Notes under the pieces: model-generated
What the model was told of the DNA's origin: nothing
Database searches by the model: none
Seen by the model: only the letters and a program-made list of their open reading frames with translations
Translations under genes and position numbers: made by a program
Source: Streptomyces olindensis
GTDB lineage: Bacteria; Actinomycetota; Actinomycetes; Streptomycetales; Streptomycetaceae
DNA length: 64,000 nucleotides
Assembly: GCA_000696115.1 (NCBI GenBank)
Contig: JJOH01000092.1
Span: 248,001 to 312,000 of the forward strand
Direction: 5' to 3'
Part shown: piece by piece, positions 7,702-20,442 of the stretch
Layout of the letters: each line of letters opens with the position of its first letter
Position numbering within the stretch: the stretch's first letter is position 1

Positions 7702-10008
7702 TCACTCCGCCTGGAGCACCAGCAGGGCGAGATCGTCCGCCGGTGGCCGCGCCCCGAACTCGTGCACCAGCCGCTTGATCCTTTCGGCTATGAGCTCGGC
7801 GTCCAGCCCGGCGCACCCGGCGAGCGCCGCCGCGAGCCCGTCCCCGTCGTCGAACTGGCGGGAGCCGGAGCGGCGCTCGGTCACGCCGTCGGTGACGCAC
7901 AGCAGCGTGTCGCCGGAGCGCAGCTCGAAGGTCTCGCTGCTGTACGTGGCGTCCTCGACGACGCCCAGGAGGGTCTGCGGCTGCGCGCACGAGTGGACCT
8001 CGCCGCCCGCCCCGAGGAGCAGGGGCAGCGGGTGCCCGGCGGAGGCGACGGTGCAGCGGACGCCGCCGTCGAAGGGGACCAGTTCGCCGTAGAGCAGGGA
8101 CAGGAAGCGCGTCTGGGGGCCGTCGCCGGGCGGGGTCGGTCGCGCGCCCGCGGCGACCAGCGCCCGGGCCGCCGCGTCCGCGGCCTCCGTGGCGTCGTCC
8201 AGGAGGAGCTGGTTGAGGCGGTCGAGGACGTCGGCCACCCGGTAGCCCTCGCGGGCCAGCAGCCGCAGCCAGGGCCGGGCCAGCCCGATGACGACGGCGG
8301 CCTCGGGCCCCTTGCCCTGGACGTCGCCGACCGCGAAGCACCAGCGGCCGTCGCCGGCCGGGAACAGGTCGTAGAAGTCGCCGCTGGGCCCGCCCTTGTC
8401 GTACGGCTCGTAGACGAGGGCGCTGCGCACGCCGGGGATCTCGGCCACCGCCCCGGGCAGCAGTCCGCGCTGGAGCACGGCGCTGATGGTGGCCTGCCGG
8501 GCGTACTGGCGGGCGGCGCCGATGGCGAGCGCGACGCGGCGGCTCAGGTCCTCGACGAGGCCGGTGATCTCGTCGGGGAAACCGGCGGTCCCGGACCGCC
8601 CGATGACGAGGGTGCCCAGCGGACGGCCCCCCGCGACCAGCCGGTACGCCAGTGCCTGGCCCGGTTCGCCGGGCGCGTCGCCGAGCGCCTCGCCGGGCCA
8701 GGGGTAGTCGACGGGCCCGGTCCGTAACGGGTCGGACGGGGGCGGCGGGTCCTTCTCCAGCGCCCGGCGCAGTTCCTCGATGTGGTTCTCGCTGCCGTGC
8801 CAGACCCGGGCCAGCCGGGGTCCCCCGGCTCCGGGCCCGACGCCCCAGCCGCCGCCGGTGGCCTCGTCCTCCAGCCAGACCGCGCACCAGTCGGCCAGCC
8901 GGGGCACGATCAGCTGCCCGGCGAGGGCGGCGACCAGGTCCTCGTCGAGCTGCCCGGCGAGCAGGTCGGAGGCCTCGGCGAGGAAGGAGAGGGCACCGCG
9001 GCCCAGCCAGGCGCCATCGCGGCCGTCCCGCCCGTCGCGGCCCTCGTGGCGGTCCCGCCAGTCCCGCAGATCGTTCCAGTCCCGCCAGTCGCGCAGACCG
9101 TGATGGTCCCGGGAGTCGCGCACACCGTGCGAGTCGCGCACACCGTGACGGTCACCGGGGTGACGGGAGTCAGGGTGATCCCAGGAGTAGTCGCACTCAC
9201 CGCGGACGTCGCGCGGGCCCCGCGCGTCCTCGGCGTCGGGCCGGCCACGCGCGTCCTCCCCGGCCTCCCAGCCGTACCGCGGCTCCGGCGCCAGGATCTC
9301 CGCCACGCGCAACCCGCGCGCCAGCGCCTGCTCCCCGGCGTACGCCTCGATCTGCTCCCCCGCCGCGCACCCCGCGGCGGGCAGCCGCGCCCACACGGTC
9401 TTCCGGCCCGTGCGGTACGTGATCCCCCACGCCTCGGAGAGCGCGCCGACGAGTCGCAGGCCGCGCCCGTACTCGGGGGTGTCGTGCGGTGTCTCGGGCT
9501 CGCCGCCGCGGGGGGCGCGGGAGGGGTGGTGGTCGGAGACCTCGACGACGAGCGCGGCCGTGGCCCGGTCGTCGCCCTCCAGCCGGCACTCCATCTCGAC
9601 GTCGGTCCCGGCGTGCACGACCGCGTTGGTGACGAGTTCGCTGACGACGAGCGTGGCATCGTCGGCGAGGCGGTCGGTGAGGTGCTCGGCGCCCGGCAGG
9701 CCGAGGTCGGTCCACTCGGCGAGCGCCGCGCGCACCAGGGCGCGGGCGGCGCCCGGCGCGACGGAGCTGCCGGACAGGGTCGCGTGCGCCCGCGCGCACT
9801 CCTGTGCGGGCGCCTCGGCAACGGGCGGGGGCGCCGCACAGGCCGGTGCGGGCCCCTCGGCGATGGGCCCGGCGATGGGCCCTTCTTGAGCGGGCACGGG
9901 CGTCTCCCCAGTGTGTGCAGGCGCCTCTGAGGCACGGGAAGCGGTCTCCCGTTGCGTCGGAATGGCCCCCATGGACAGCTCCCCGGGCAGTTCGTACGAA
10001 TACGCCAC
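7702..10008 (-). CDS. PP2C/SpoIIE-type phosphatase with RsbW-like ATPase and GAF domains
   Basis: Encodes 768 aa from a GTG. Domains in order: a low-complexity head (1-70); a GHKL ATPase of anti-sigma-factor type (about 75-215; N-box LVVSELVTNAVVHAG and G-box YGRGLRLVGALSEAWG); a very acidic/basic repetitive linker (about 240-330, rich in RDW, RDG and RDS units); a GAF-like sensor (about 335-490); and a SpoIIE/PP2C phosphatase (about 520-768; GGPSGDFYDLF, VGDVQGKGPEAA, SAGHPLPLLL, CVTDGVTERR). The pairing of kinase and phosphatase predicts control of an anti-anti-sigma factor. It diverges from the hybrid kinase gene with 66 bp between starts, suggesting shared control. Confidence 0.93.
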   Translation of the reverse strand: MAYSYELPGELSMGAIPTQRETASRASEAPAHTGETPVPAQEGPIAGPIAEGPAPACAAPPPVAEAPAQECARAHATLSGSSVAPGAARALVRAALAEWTDLGLPGAEHLTDRLADDATLVVSELVTNAVVHAGTDVEMECRLEGDDRATAALVVEVSDHHPSRAPRGGEPETPHDTPEYGRGLRLVGALSEAWGITYRTGRKTVWARLPAAGCAAGEQIEAYAGEQALARGLRVAEILAPEPRYGWEAGEDARGRPDAEDARGPRDVRGECDYSWDHPDSRHPGDRHGVRDSHGVRDSRDHHGLRDWRDWNDLRDWRDRHEGRDGRDGRDGAWLGRGALSFLAEASDLLAGQLDEDLVAALAGQLIVPRLADWCAVWLEDEATGGGWGVGPGAGGPRLARVWHGSENHIEELRRALEKDPPPPSDPLRTGPVDYPWPGEALGDAPGEPGQALAYRLVAGGRPLGTLVIGRSGTAGFPDEITGLVEDLSRRVALAIGAARQYARQATISAVLQRGLLPGAVAEIPGVRSALVYEPYDKGGPSGDFYDLFPAGDGRWCFAVGDVQGKGPEAAVVIGLARPWLRLLAREGYRVADVLDRLNQLLLDDATEAADAAARALVAAGARPTPPGDGPQTRFLSLLYGELVPFDGGVRCTVASAGHPLPLLLGAGGEVHSCAQPQTLLGVVEDATYSSETFELRSGDTLLCVTDGVTERRSGSRQFDDGDGLAAALAGCAGLDAELIAERIKRLVHEFGARPPADDLALLVLQAE

Positions 10009-10074
10009 AGTCGATGCCGACAGAGTGACAGACTGGCCACGCCCATAAGCGCCGAGTTACCGAAGTGGGCCGCC

Positions 10075-14198
<4,124 letters not shown>

Positions 14199-14202
<4 letters not shown>

Positions 14203-14654
14203 GCCCCGAGCGCGCCGGAATCCTCCTGGTCGACGACATGGAGGACAACCTGACCGCCCTGGAGGCCGTGCTCGCCTCCCTCAACGAGCCGCTGGTGCGC
14301 GCCCGTTCGGGCGAGGAGGCGCTGAAGGTCCTGCTGCGGCAGCCGATCGCCCTGGTCCTCCTCGACATCCGGATGCCCGGCATGGACGGCTTCGAGACGG
14401 CCGCCCACATCAAGCGCCTGGACCAGACCCGCGACGTCCCGATCATCTTCCTGACCGGCGCCGGCGACGACTCGGGCTACGCCTTCCGCGGCTACGCCAC
14501 GGGCGCCGCCGACTACGTGACCAAGCCCTTCGACCCGTGGGTCCTCAGGGCGAAGGTCACCGTCTTCCTGGACCTCTACCGCAAGGGCAGAGAGGTGGAG
14601 CGCCTCAGGGCGGAGATCCAGGACTTGCGGCGCCGGGCGGGTGACGTCCCTTAG
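14199..14654 (+). CDS. single-domain response regulator
   Basis: Encodes 151 aa. The ATG overlaps the kinase stop (ATGA), so the pair is translationally coupled. A receiver domain covers about 1-125, with acidic pocket DDMED, phospho-acceptor Asp in LLDIRMPGMDG, the Thr in FLTGAG and Lys in YVTKPFDPW. A short charged helix (EVERLRAEIQDLRRR) ends the protein and no output domain is present. It probably relays phosphate from, or competes with, the receiver of the upstream hybrid kinase. Confidence 0.94.
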
Positions 14655-14746
14655 GGGCGCGGGGCTGTATCGATGTGCGGCTCCGCCGCGTGGGCGCGAA
14701 CAACCACGACGAAGCCGCACCCGCCGCACAGCCCCGCCACCCCCTA
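14652..14746. terminator. long inverted repeat between convergent genes (bidirectional terminator)
   Basis: TAGGGG...GCGGGGCTGT at 14652-14668 pairs with ACAGCCCCGC...CCCCTA at 14728-14746. An inner stem pairs GTGCGGCT near 14675 with the complementary AGCCGCAC near 14713. The left arm contains the response-regulator stop codon and the right arm contains the stop of the acyl-CoA ligase. The left part (AGGGGCGCGGGG...) resembles a widespread Streptomyces intergenic element that recurs at 37762-37793. Confidence 0.85.
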
Positions 14747-16618
14747 CGCCTCGCGAGACCCCTCGTACATCTCCTCGATCAGATGCTTGTACTCCCGCTC
14801 CACGACAGGCCGCTTCAGCTTCAGACTCGGCGTGATCTCACCGTGCTCCACGTCGAGATCCCGCGGCAGCAGCCGGAACTTCTTGATCGTCTGCCACCGC
14901 TGCAGCCCCTCGTTGAGCTGCTTCACGTACCCGTCGACCATCTCGACGGTCTGCGGCGCCGCGACGATCTCCGCGTACGACTTCCCCGCGAGCCCGTTCT
15001 CCTTGGCCCACTCCGTGATGGCGACCTCGTCCAGCGCGATCAGCGCCGTGCAGAAGTTCCGGTCCGCCCCGTGCACCAGGATGTTGGACACGTAGGGGCA
15101 CACCGCCTTGAACTGCCCCTCGACCTCCGCCGGCGCGATGTACTTGCCGCCGGACGTCTTGATGAGGTCCTTCTTGCGGTCGGTGATCCGCAGGTACCCG
15201 TCGGGCGACAGCTCCCCGATGTCCCCGGTGTGGAACCACCCGTCCGGCTCCAGCACCTCGGCGGTCTTCTCGGGCAGCTTGTGGTAGCCCTCCATGATCC
15301 CCGGGCCGCGCAGCAGGATCTCCCCGTCGTCCGCGATCCGCACCTCCGTGCCGGGCAGCGGCTTGCCGACCGTGCCGGTGCGGTAGGCCTCGCCCGGGTT
15401 CACGAAGGACGCGGCCGAGGACTCCGTCAGGCCGTAGCCCTCCAGGATGTGGATGCCGGCGCCGGAGAAGAAGTAGCCGATCTCGGGTGCGAGGGCGGCC
15501 GAGCCGGAGACGCACGCCCGCAGGTTCCCTCCGAAGGCCTCCCGGATCTTGGCGTACACCAGCGCGTCGGCGACCTTGTGCTTGGCGCCCAGCCCGAACG
15601 GCACGGACGCGGTCCCGGTGCGCCGGAAGTTGTCCTGCGCGACCTTGGCGTACTCACGGGCGACCTCGGCCGCCCACTGGAAGATCTTGTACTTGGCTCC
15701 GCCGCCCGCGCGGGCCTTCGCGGCGACGCCGTTGTACACCTTCTCGAAGATGCGCGGCACGGCCGCCATGTACGTCGGCTGCACCACCGGCAGATTCTCG
15801 ATGATCTTGTCGACGCGGCCGTCCACGGCGGTGACGTGCCCGACCTCGATCTGGCCGGAGGTGAGCACCTTGCCGAAGACGTGCGCGAGCGGCAGCCAGA
15901 GGTACTGCACGTCCTCGGTGCTGAGGAGGCCGGTCGCGGCGATCGCCTTCGCCATGTACGACCAGTTGTCGTGCGGGAGGCGCACGCCCTTGGGACGGCC
16001 GGTGGTGCCGGAGGTGTAGATGAGGGTGGCCAACTGGTCCTTGGTGATCGCGCCGACCCGCTCCTTGATCAGGTCGGGCTCCTTCTCCAGCCGGGCCGCG
16101 CCGCGCTTCTCCAGCTCGTCCAGGGTCAGGATCCAGTCGGCGGTCTCGACGCCGGCCGGGTCGACGACCACCACATGGGTCAGCTCGGGCAGCTCCGGGC
16201 GCTTCTCCTTCGCCTTGGCCAGCTGCTCGGCGTTCTCCGCGATGAGCACCCGGCTCTCGGAGTCGGACAGGATGTACGCGGACTCGTCGGCGTTGGTCTG
16301 CGGGTACACCGTGGTCGTCGCGGCGCCCGCGCACATGATGCCGAGGTCGGCGAGGATCCACTCGATCCGGGTGCTGGAGGCGAGGGCGACGCGCTGCTCG
16401 GGCTGCACGCCGAGCTCGATGAGCCCCGCCGCGATGGCGTAGACCCGCTCGGCGGCCTGCGCCCAGCTCAGCGACTTCCACTCGTCCGGACCCTGCCCGG
16501 AGGACGAGGGGACCGGATACCGGTAGGCCTCCGCGTCCGGCGTGGCCGCCACGCGCTCCAGGAAGAGGCCCGCCACGGACGGCGGACGGTTCTCGATCAG
16601 TGTCTGTGTGTCGCTCAC
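14744..16618 (-). CDS. long-chain fatty-acid--CoA ligase (AMP-forming)
   Basis: Encodes 624 aa from the GTG at 16618, which is preceded by GGAGG; the frame is open to 16693. ANL-superfamily motifs are present: LIYTSGTTGRPKGVRLPH (P-loop), the YGLTESSA motif, and WFHTGDIGELSPDGYLRITDRKKDLIKTSGGKYI with the hinge. The C-terminal catalytic Lys is in EITPSLKLKR. Length and the FAA1-like central region point to long-chain acyl-CoA synthetase, which activates fatty acids through an acyl-AMP intermediate. It is convergent with the response-regulator gene. Confidence 0.92.
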   Translation of the reverse strand: MSDTQTLIENRPPSVAGLFLERVAATPDAEAYRYPVPSSSGQGPDEWKSLSWAQAAERVYAIAAGLIELGVQPEQRVALASSTRIEWILADLGIMCAGAATTTVYPQTNADESAYILSDSESRVLIAENAEQLAKAKEKRPELPELTHVVVVDPAGVETADWILTLDELEKRGAARLEKEPDLIKERVGAITKDQLATLIYTSGTTGRPKGVRLPHDNWSYMAKAIAATGLLSTEDVQYLWLPLAHVFGKVLTSGQIEVGHVTAVDGRVDKIIENLPVVQPTYMAAVPRIFEKVYNGVAAKARAGGGAKYKIFQWAAEVAREYAKVAQDNFRRTGTASVPFGLGAKHKVADALVYAKIREAFGGNLRACVSGSAALAPEIGYFFSGAGIHILEGYGLTESSAASFVNPGEAYRTGTVGKPLPGTEVRIADDGEILLRGPGIMEGYHKLPEKTAEVLEPDGWFHTGDIGELSPDGYLRITDRKKDLIKTSGGKYIAPAEVEGQFKAVCPYVSNILVHGADRNFCTALIALDEVAITEWAKENGLAGKSYAEIVAAPQTVEMVDGYVKQLNEGLQRWQTIKKFRLLPRDLDVEHGEITPSLKLKRPVVEREYKHLIEEMYEGSREA

Positions 16619-16806
16619 GACATCCTCCGTGGCCCGCGACAGTGCGGCTGGCTCAGGTGCGGCTGGTGGGTCCTCACGAGCTGCTGGTAACACCGTTGTT
16701 TAACTCGTGAGTAACTATCGAGCAGGGATCAGAGTAAAGGTCGACCGGTCCCTGCGTAAGGGTCTGCGGCCTGTCACTTCGTACAGAGAGCTACCCCGTA
16801 TACGCA

Positions 16807-16842
16807 CAGGGGCCCGCCGCACTTTCGCACGACGGGCCCCTG
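16807..16842. terminator. terminator hairpin downstream of lepA
   Basis: A perfect ten-base arm CAGGGGCCCG at 16807-16816 pairs with CGGGCCCCTG at 16833-16842 around a 16-base loop, followed by TTCTCCCC. It lies 40 bp past the lepA stop and upstream of the acyl-CoA ligase start, separating the two minus-strand genes. The rest of 16619-16881 shows nothing else definite. Confidence 0.85.
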
Positions 16843-16881
16843 TTCTCCCCGGTTTGGGGTGTAACCCACGGTAATCCGTGA

Positions 16882-18750
16882 TTACTTCTTGCCCTTGCCC
16901 GACCCCGCGCTGTCATCGCTCGACAGGACGGCGATGAAGGCCTCCTGCGGAACTTCCACGGAACCCACCATCTTCATCCGCTTCTTGCCCTCCTTCTGCT
17001 TCTCCAGCAGCTTCCGCTTGCGGGAGATGTCACCGCCGTAGCACTTGGCGAGGACGTCCTTGCGGATGGCGCGGATGGTCTCGCGGGCGATGACCCGGGA
17101 GCCGATGGCGGCCTGGACCGGCACCTCGAAGGCCTGCCGCGGGATGAGCTCCTTGAGCTTGGCGACGAGCCGCACACCGTAGGCGTACGCCTGGTCCTTG
17201 TGGGTGATCGCCGAGAAGGCGTCCACCTTGTCGCCGTGCAGCAGGATGTCGACCTTGACCAGGCTGGAGGTCTGCTCGCCGGTGGGCTCGTAGTCCAGGG
17301 ACGCGTACCCACGCGTCTTCGACTTCAGCTGGTCGAAGAAGTCGAAGACGATCTCGGCGAGGGGCAGGGTGTAGCGGATCTCGACCCGCTCCTCGGAGAG
17401 GTAGTCCATGCCGAGCAGCGTGCCGCGCCGGGTCTGGCACAGCTCCATGATCGAGCCGATGAACTCGCTGGGCGCCAGGATGGTGGCCCGGACGACCGGC
17501 TCGTAGACGTCCGAGATCTTGCCCTCGGGGAACTCGCTCGGGTTGGTGACCGTGTGCTCGCTGCCGTCCTCCATGACCACGCGGTAGACCACGTTCGGCG
17601 CGGTGGCGATCAGGTCGAGCCCGAACTCGCGCTCCAGCCGCTCCCGGATCACGTCCAGGTGCAGCAGGCCGAGGAAGCCGACGCGGAAGCCGAAGCCGAG
17701 CGCGGCGGAGGTCTCCGGCTCGTAGACCAGCGCGGCGTCGTTGAGCTGGAGCTTGTCCAGGGCCTCGCGCAGCTCGGGGTAGTCCGAGCCGTCCAGCGGA
17801 TACAGGCCGGAGAAGACCATCGGCTTGGGGTCCTTGTAGCCGCCGAGGGGCTCGGTGGCGCCCTTGGACTGGCTGGTGACGGTGTCACCGACCTTCGACT
17901 GGCGGACGTCCTTCACGCCAGTGATCAGATAGCCCACCTCGCCGACGCCGAGGCCGTCGGCGCCGAGCATCTCCGGCGAGTTGGTGCCGATCTCCAGCAG
18001 CTCGTGCGTGGCACCGGTCGACATCATCTTGATGCGCTCGCGCTTGTTGAGCTGCCCGTCGATGACACGGACGTACGTCACCACGCCCCGGTAGGAGTCG
18101 TAGACGGAGTCGAAGATCATGGCGCGCGCGGGGGCGTCCTTGACGCCGACCGGGGCCGGGACCTGCTCGACGACCTTGTCCAGCAGCGCCTCGACACCCA
18201 TGCCGGTCTTCGCGGAGACCTTGAGCACGTCGTCGGGCTCGCAGCCGATGAGGTGGGCGAGCTCGTCGGCGAACTTCTCGGGCTGCGCCGCCGGCAGGTC
18301 GATCTTGTTGAGGACGGGGATGATCGTGAGGTCGTTCTCCATCGCCAGGTAGAGGTTGGCGAGGGTCTGCGCCTCGATGCCCTGGGCGGCGTCGACCAGG
18401 AGGATGGTGCCCTCGCAGGCGGCGAGCGACCGCGAGACCTCGTAGGTGAAGTCGACGTGCCCCGGGGTGTCGATCATGTTCAGGATGTGCGTGTTGTCCT
18501 TGTCGTGGGTCGGGGCCCACGGCAGACGCACCGCCTGAGACTTGATCGTGATGCCGCGCTCGCGCTCGATGTCCATGCGGTCGAGGTACTGGGCGCGCAT
18601 CTGCCGCTGCTCGACCACTCCGGTCAGCTGGAGCATCCGGTCGGCGAGCGTGGACTTGCCGTGGTCGATGTGCGCGATGATGCAGAAATTGCGGATCAGA
18701 GCCGGGTCGGTACGGCTCGGCTCGGGCACGTGGCTGGGGATCGCGGGCAC
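16882..18750 (-). CDS. lepA: translation elongation factor 4 (LepA)
   Basis: Encodes 622 aa from the GTG at 18750, the usual Streptomyces length; the frame is open to 18819. GTPase motifs: AHIDHGKSTLADRML (G1), RERGITIKSQ (G2), DTPGHVDF (G3), NKIDLP (G4) and SAKTG (G5). EF-G-like domains follow, and the LepA-specific C-terminus is present (KLLEKQKEGKKRMK, then a Ser/Gly/Lys-rich tail). LepA binds translating or assembling ribosomes and promotes back-translocation or 30S maturation. It diverges from rpsT. Confidence 0.98.
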   Translation of the reverse strand: MPAIPSHVPEPSRTDPALIRNFCIIAHIDHGKSTLADRMLQLTGVVEQRQMRAQYLDRMDIERERGITIKSQAVRLPWAPTHDKDNTHILNMIDTPGHVDFTYEVSRSLAACEGTILLVDAAQGIEAQTLANLYLAMENDLTIIPVLNKIDLPAAQPEKFADELAHLIGCEPDDVLKVSAKTGMGVEALLDKVVEQVPAPVGVKDAPARAMIFDSVYDSYRGVVTYVRVIDGQLNKRERIKMMSTGATHELLEIGTNSPEMLGADGLGVGEVGYLITGVKDVRQSKVGDTVTSQSKGATEPLGGYKDPKPMVFSGLYPLDGSDYPELREALDKLQLNDAALVYEPETSAALGFGFRVGFLGLLHLDVIRERLEREFGLDLIATAPNVVYRVVMEDGSEHTVTNPSEFPEGKISDVYEPVVRATILAPSEFIGSIMELCQTRRGTLLGMDYLSEERVEIRYTLPLAEIVFDFFDQLKSKTRGYASLDYEPTGEQTSSLVKVDILLHGDKVDAFSAITHKDQAYAYGVRLVAKLKELIPRQAFEVPVQAAIGSRVIARETIRAIRKDVLAKCYGGDISRKRKLLEKQKEGKKRMKMVGSVEVPQEAFIAVLSSDDSAGSGKGKK

Positions 18751-18848
18751 GCAGGGTCCTGATTCTTGAGGCGTCCGCAGTGTCTGCGGTCTCGGGTCGG
18801 ATCGATACGTAGCCTCCATGGTCCCACGGGTGGCGACCGCGGACGGGT

Positions 18849-18878
18849 TTGGGCCGTGGATGGGCCCGCTGGTAGCCT
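18849..18878 (+). promoter_or_regulatory. candidate housekeeping promoter for rpsT
   Basis: TTGGGC at 18849-18854 and TAGCCT at 18873-18878 are spaced by 18 bases, an acceptable match to a Streptomyces HrdB promoter, about 110 bp upstream of rpsT. Found by eye; other pairs are possible in this 240-bp divergent region. Confidence 0.3.
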
Positions 18879-18990
18879 GGGTGGCTGTGTCTCATGCCCT
18901 CTCGCAGGAGGCACGACCTCAAGAAATCACCCGGTACGGGAACCGTGCGGATCAGTGCGGGCCCGTGCCAGAACCTGAAAAGGCTCATTC

Positions 18991-19257
18991 GTGGCGAACA
19001 TCAAGTCCCAGATCAAGCGGATCAAGACCAACGAGAAGGCCCGGCTGCGCAACAAGGCCGTCAAGTCCTCCCTGAAGACCGCGATCCGCAAGGCCCGCGA
19101 GGCCGCTGCCGCGGGTGACGTCGAGAAGGCCACCGAGTACCAGCGCGCTGCCGCGCGTCAGCTCGACAAGGCCGTCTCGAAGGGCGTCATCCACAAGAAC
19201 CAGGCTGCCAACAAGAAGTCGGCGCTGGCTCAGAAGGTCGCCGCGCTCAAGGGCTGA
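18991..19257 (+). CDS. rpsT: 30S ribosomal protein S20
   Basis: Encodes 88 aa from a GTG with AAAAGG eight bases upstream. The basic helical protein begins MANIKSQIKRIKTNEKARLRN (the family N-terminus, given here up to its first conserved block) and ends with NKKSALAQKVAAL, a full-length S20. It binds the 5' domain of 16S rRNA early in 30S assembly. The gene diverges from lepA and is monocistronic, ending in the hairpin at 19380-19427. Confidence 0.98.
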   Translation: MANIKSQIKRIKTNEKARLRNKAVKSSLKTAIRKAREAAAAGDVEKATEYQRAAARQLDKAVSKGVIHKNQAANKKSALAQKVAALKG

Positions 19258-19379
19258 CATCTGATGTGACCGCCGGAGGGAATCGAGCGGGCCCTCTCTC
19301 ATCCGCTCCCGTCCGGCACCCCTCGGGTCCGCGCGCGGCCTGCGTTCGCCACGCGGGCGCGGATCCATCAGCTTGAACC

Positions 19380-19427
19380 GAAGGCCGGGTGGCCCTCCTG
19401 TTCCCCATGGGAGGCCGCCCGGCCTTC
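19380..19427. terminator. bidirectional terminator between rpsT and the SnoaL-like gene
   Basis: GAAGGCCGGGTGGCC at 19380-19394 pairs with GGCCGCCCGGCCTTC at 19413-19427, one G-T mismatch, with a short loop. The position between convergent genes fits termination in both directions. Confidence 0.88.
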
Positions 19428-19470
19428 GTGCTGCTCGGAGCCTTTGTCCTGCTCAGAGCCTTCGTCCTGT

Positions 19471-19866
19471 TCAGGACCAGAACTCGTTGTTCTTGTCGAT
19501 GTCCTCGACGCACTCGTCGAGGTCGGTGACCTTGTCGCCGACGATCCGGAAGATGATGCAGCCGGTGTCGTCGAGGTGCTTGCCGTTGCGGTCGGCCGTG
19601 AAGCGGGTCATGCCGACCGCGTGGCCGCGGCCGTCGACTCCGATGCCGATCAGTTCGGCGCGCATCGTGCCGTTGGTCTCCGCGCCGAGCCGTTCGTACA
19701 TCTCGATGATCGAGTCCACGCCCTTGAAGTCGCCCGACAAGGGGTGGTCTCCGGGTACGTGGTGTGTGGCGTCTCCCGCGATCAGTGTGCGCAAGGTGTC
19801 CATGTCACCGCGCGAGAAGGCCTCGAATCCCTTGCGGACCAGCGCTGCGTGGGGGTGTTCAGCCAT
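19471..19866 (-). CDS. SnoaL-like / nuclear transport factor 2 fold protein
   Basis: Encodes 131 aa from the ATG at 19866; a GTG at 19878 is possible but has no spaced ribosome site. A single NTF2-like unit: helix VRKGFEAFSRGDMDTLRTLI, then DATHHVPGDHPLSGDFKG, and late strands DTGCIIFRIVGDKVTDLDE. The family includes polyketide cyclases, isomerases and many proteins of unknown role. No partner genes are nearby. Confidence 0.85.
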   Translation of the reverse strand: MAEHPHAALVRKGFEAFSRGDMDTLRTLIAGDATHHVPGDHPLSGDFKGVDSIIEMYERLGAETNGTMRAELIGIGVDGRGHAVGMTRFTADRNGKHLDDTGCIIFRIVGDKVTDLDECVEDIDKNNEFWS

Positions 19867-19952
19867 GGCCGTCGCCACCTTTCCGTCGCTCGGCGAGTGC
19901 GGCTGACTCTCCCGATTCTCCCTCCGGACGGCTCCGGCGGCACAGTGGAGAC

Positions 19953-20378
19953 ATGGACGCAGACGACAGGGACGTGCTGGCCGGGGCCCGCGTGGCGACC
20001 CGGCTCCCCGCCCAGGACCTGGACCGGGCGCGGCGCTTCTACGCCGAGAAACTCGGTCTGGAGCCCGTCGACGAGCGGCCCGGCGGGTTGCTCTACCGCT
20101 GCGGCGGCGCGGAGTTCGCGCTGTTCCGTTCGACGGGGGCCTCGCCCGGGACCTTCACGCAGATGGCGCTGGAGGTCGACGACATCGACGCCGTCGTGGC
20201 GGAGCTCAAGCGGCGTGGTGTGGTCTTCGAGGAGGTCGACGTACCCGGCCTGCGCACGGTGGGCGGGATCGCCGAGGTCGAGGGGCACTACCCGAGCAAG
20301 GGCGCACGGGGTGAACGCGGCGGCTGGTTCCGTGACAGCGAGGGGAACCTGCTGGGGATCGGGGAGCCGGTGTACTGA
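19953..20378 (+). CDS. VOC-family (glyoxalase/bleomycin-resistance fold) protein
   Basis: Encodes 141 aa; the ATG at 19953 has GTGGAG just upstream. VOC landmarks: ATRLPAQDLDRARRFYAEK, a middle strand QMALEVDDIDAVVAELKRRG and C-terminal WFRDSEGNLLGIGE, where the last Glu would bind metal. The substrate is unknown. It diverges from the SnoaL-like gene with 86 bp between starts and is convergent with holA. Confidence 0.87.
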   Translation: MDADDRDVLAGARVATRLPAQDLDRARRFYAEKLGLEPVDERPGGLLYRCGGAEFALFRSTGASPGTFTQMALEVDDIDAVVAELKRRGVVFEEVDVPGLRTVGGIAEVEGHYPSKGARGERGGWFRDSEGNLLGIGEPVY

Positions 20379-20442
20379 GCGACAGCCCGGTCCGCCGAGG
20401 GGCGCTCAGCCTATGCGCTGCGGTCCGGCAGTCTGCTGATGC

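Noticed and set aside
14675..16690. 671-residue open frame opposite the acyl-CoA ligase
   Set aside because: High-GC antisense shadow; the opposite strand encodes complete ligase motifs.
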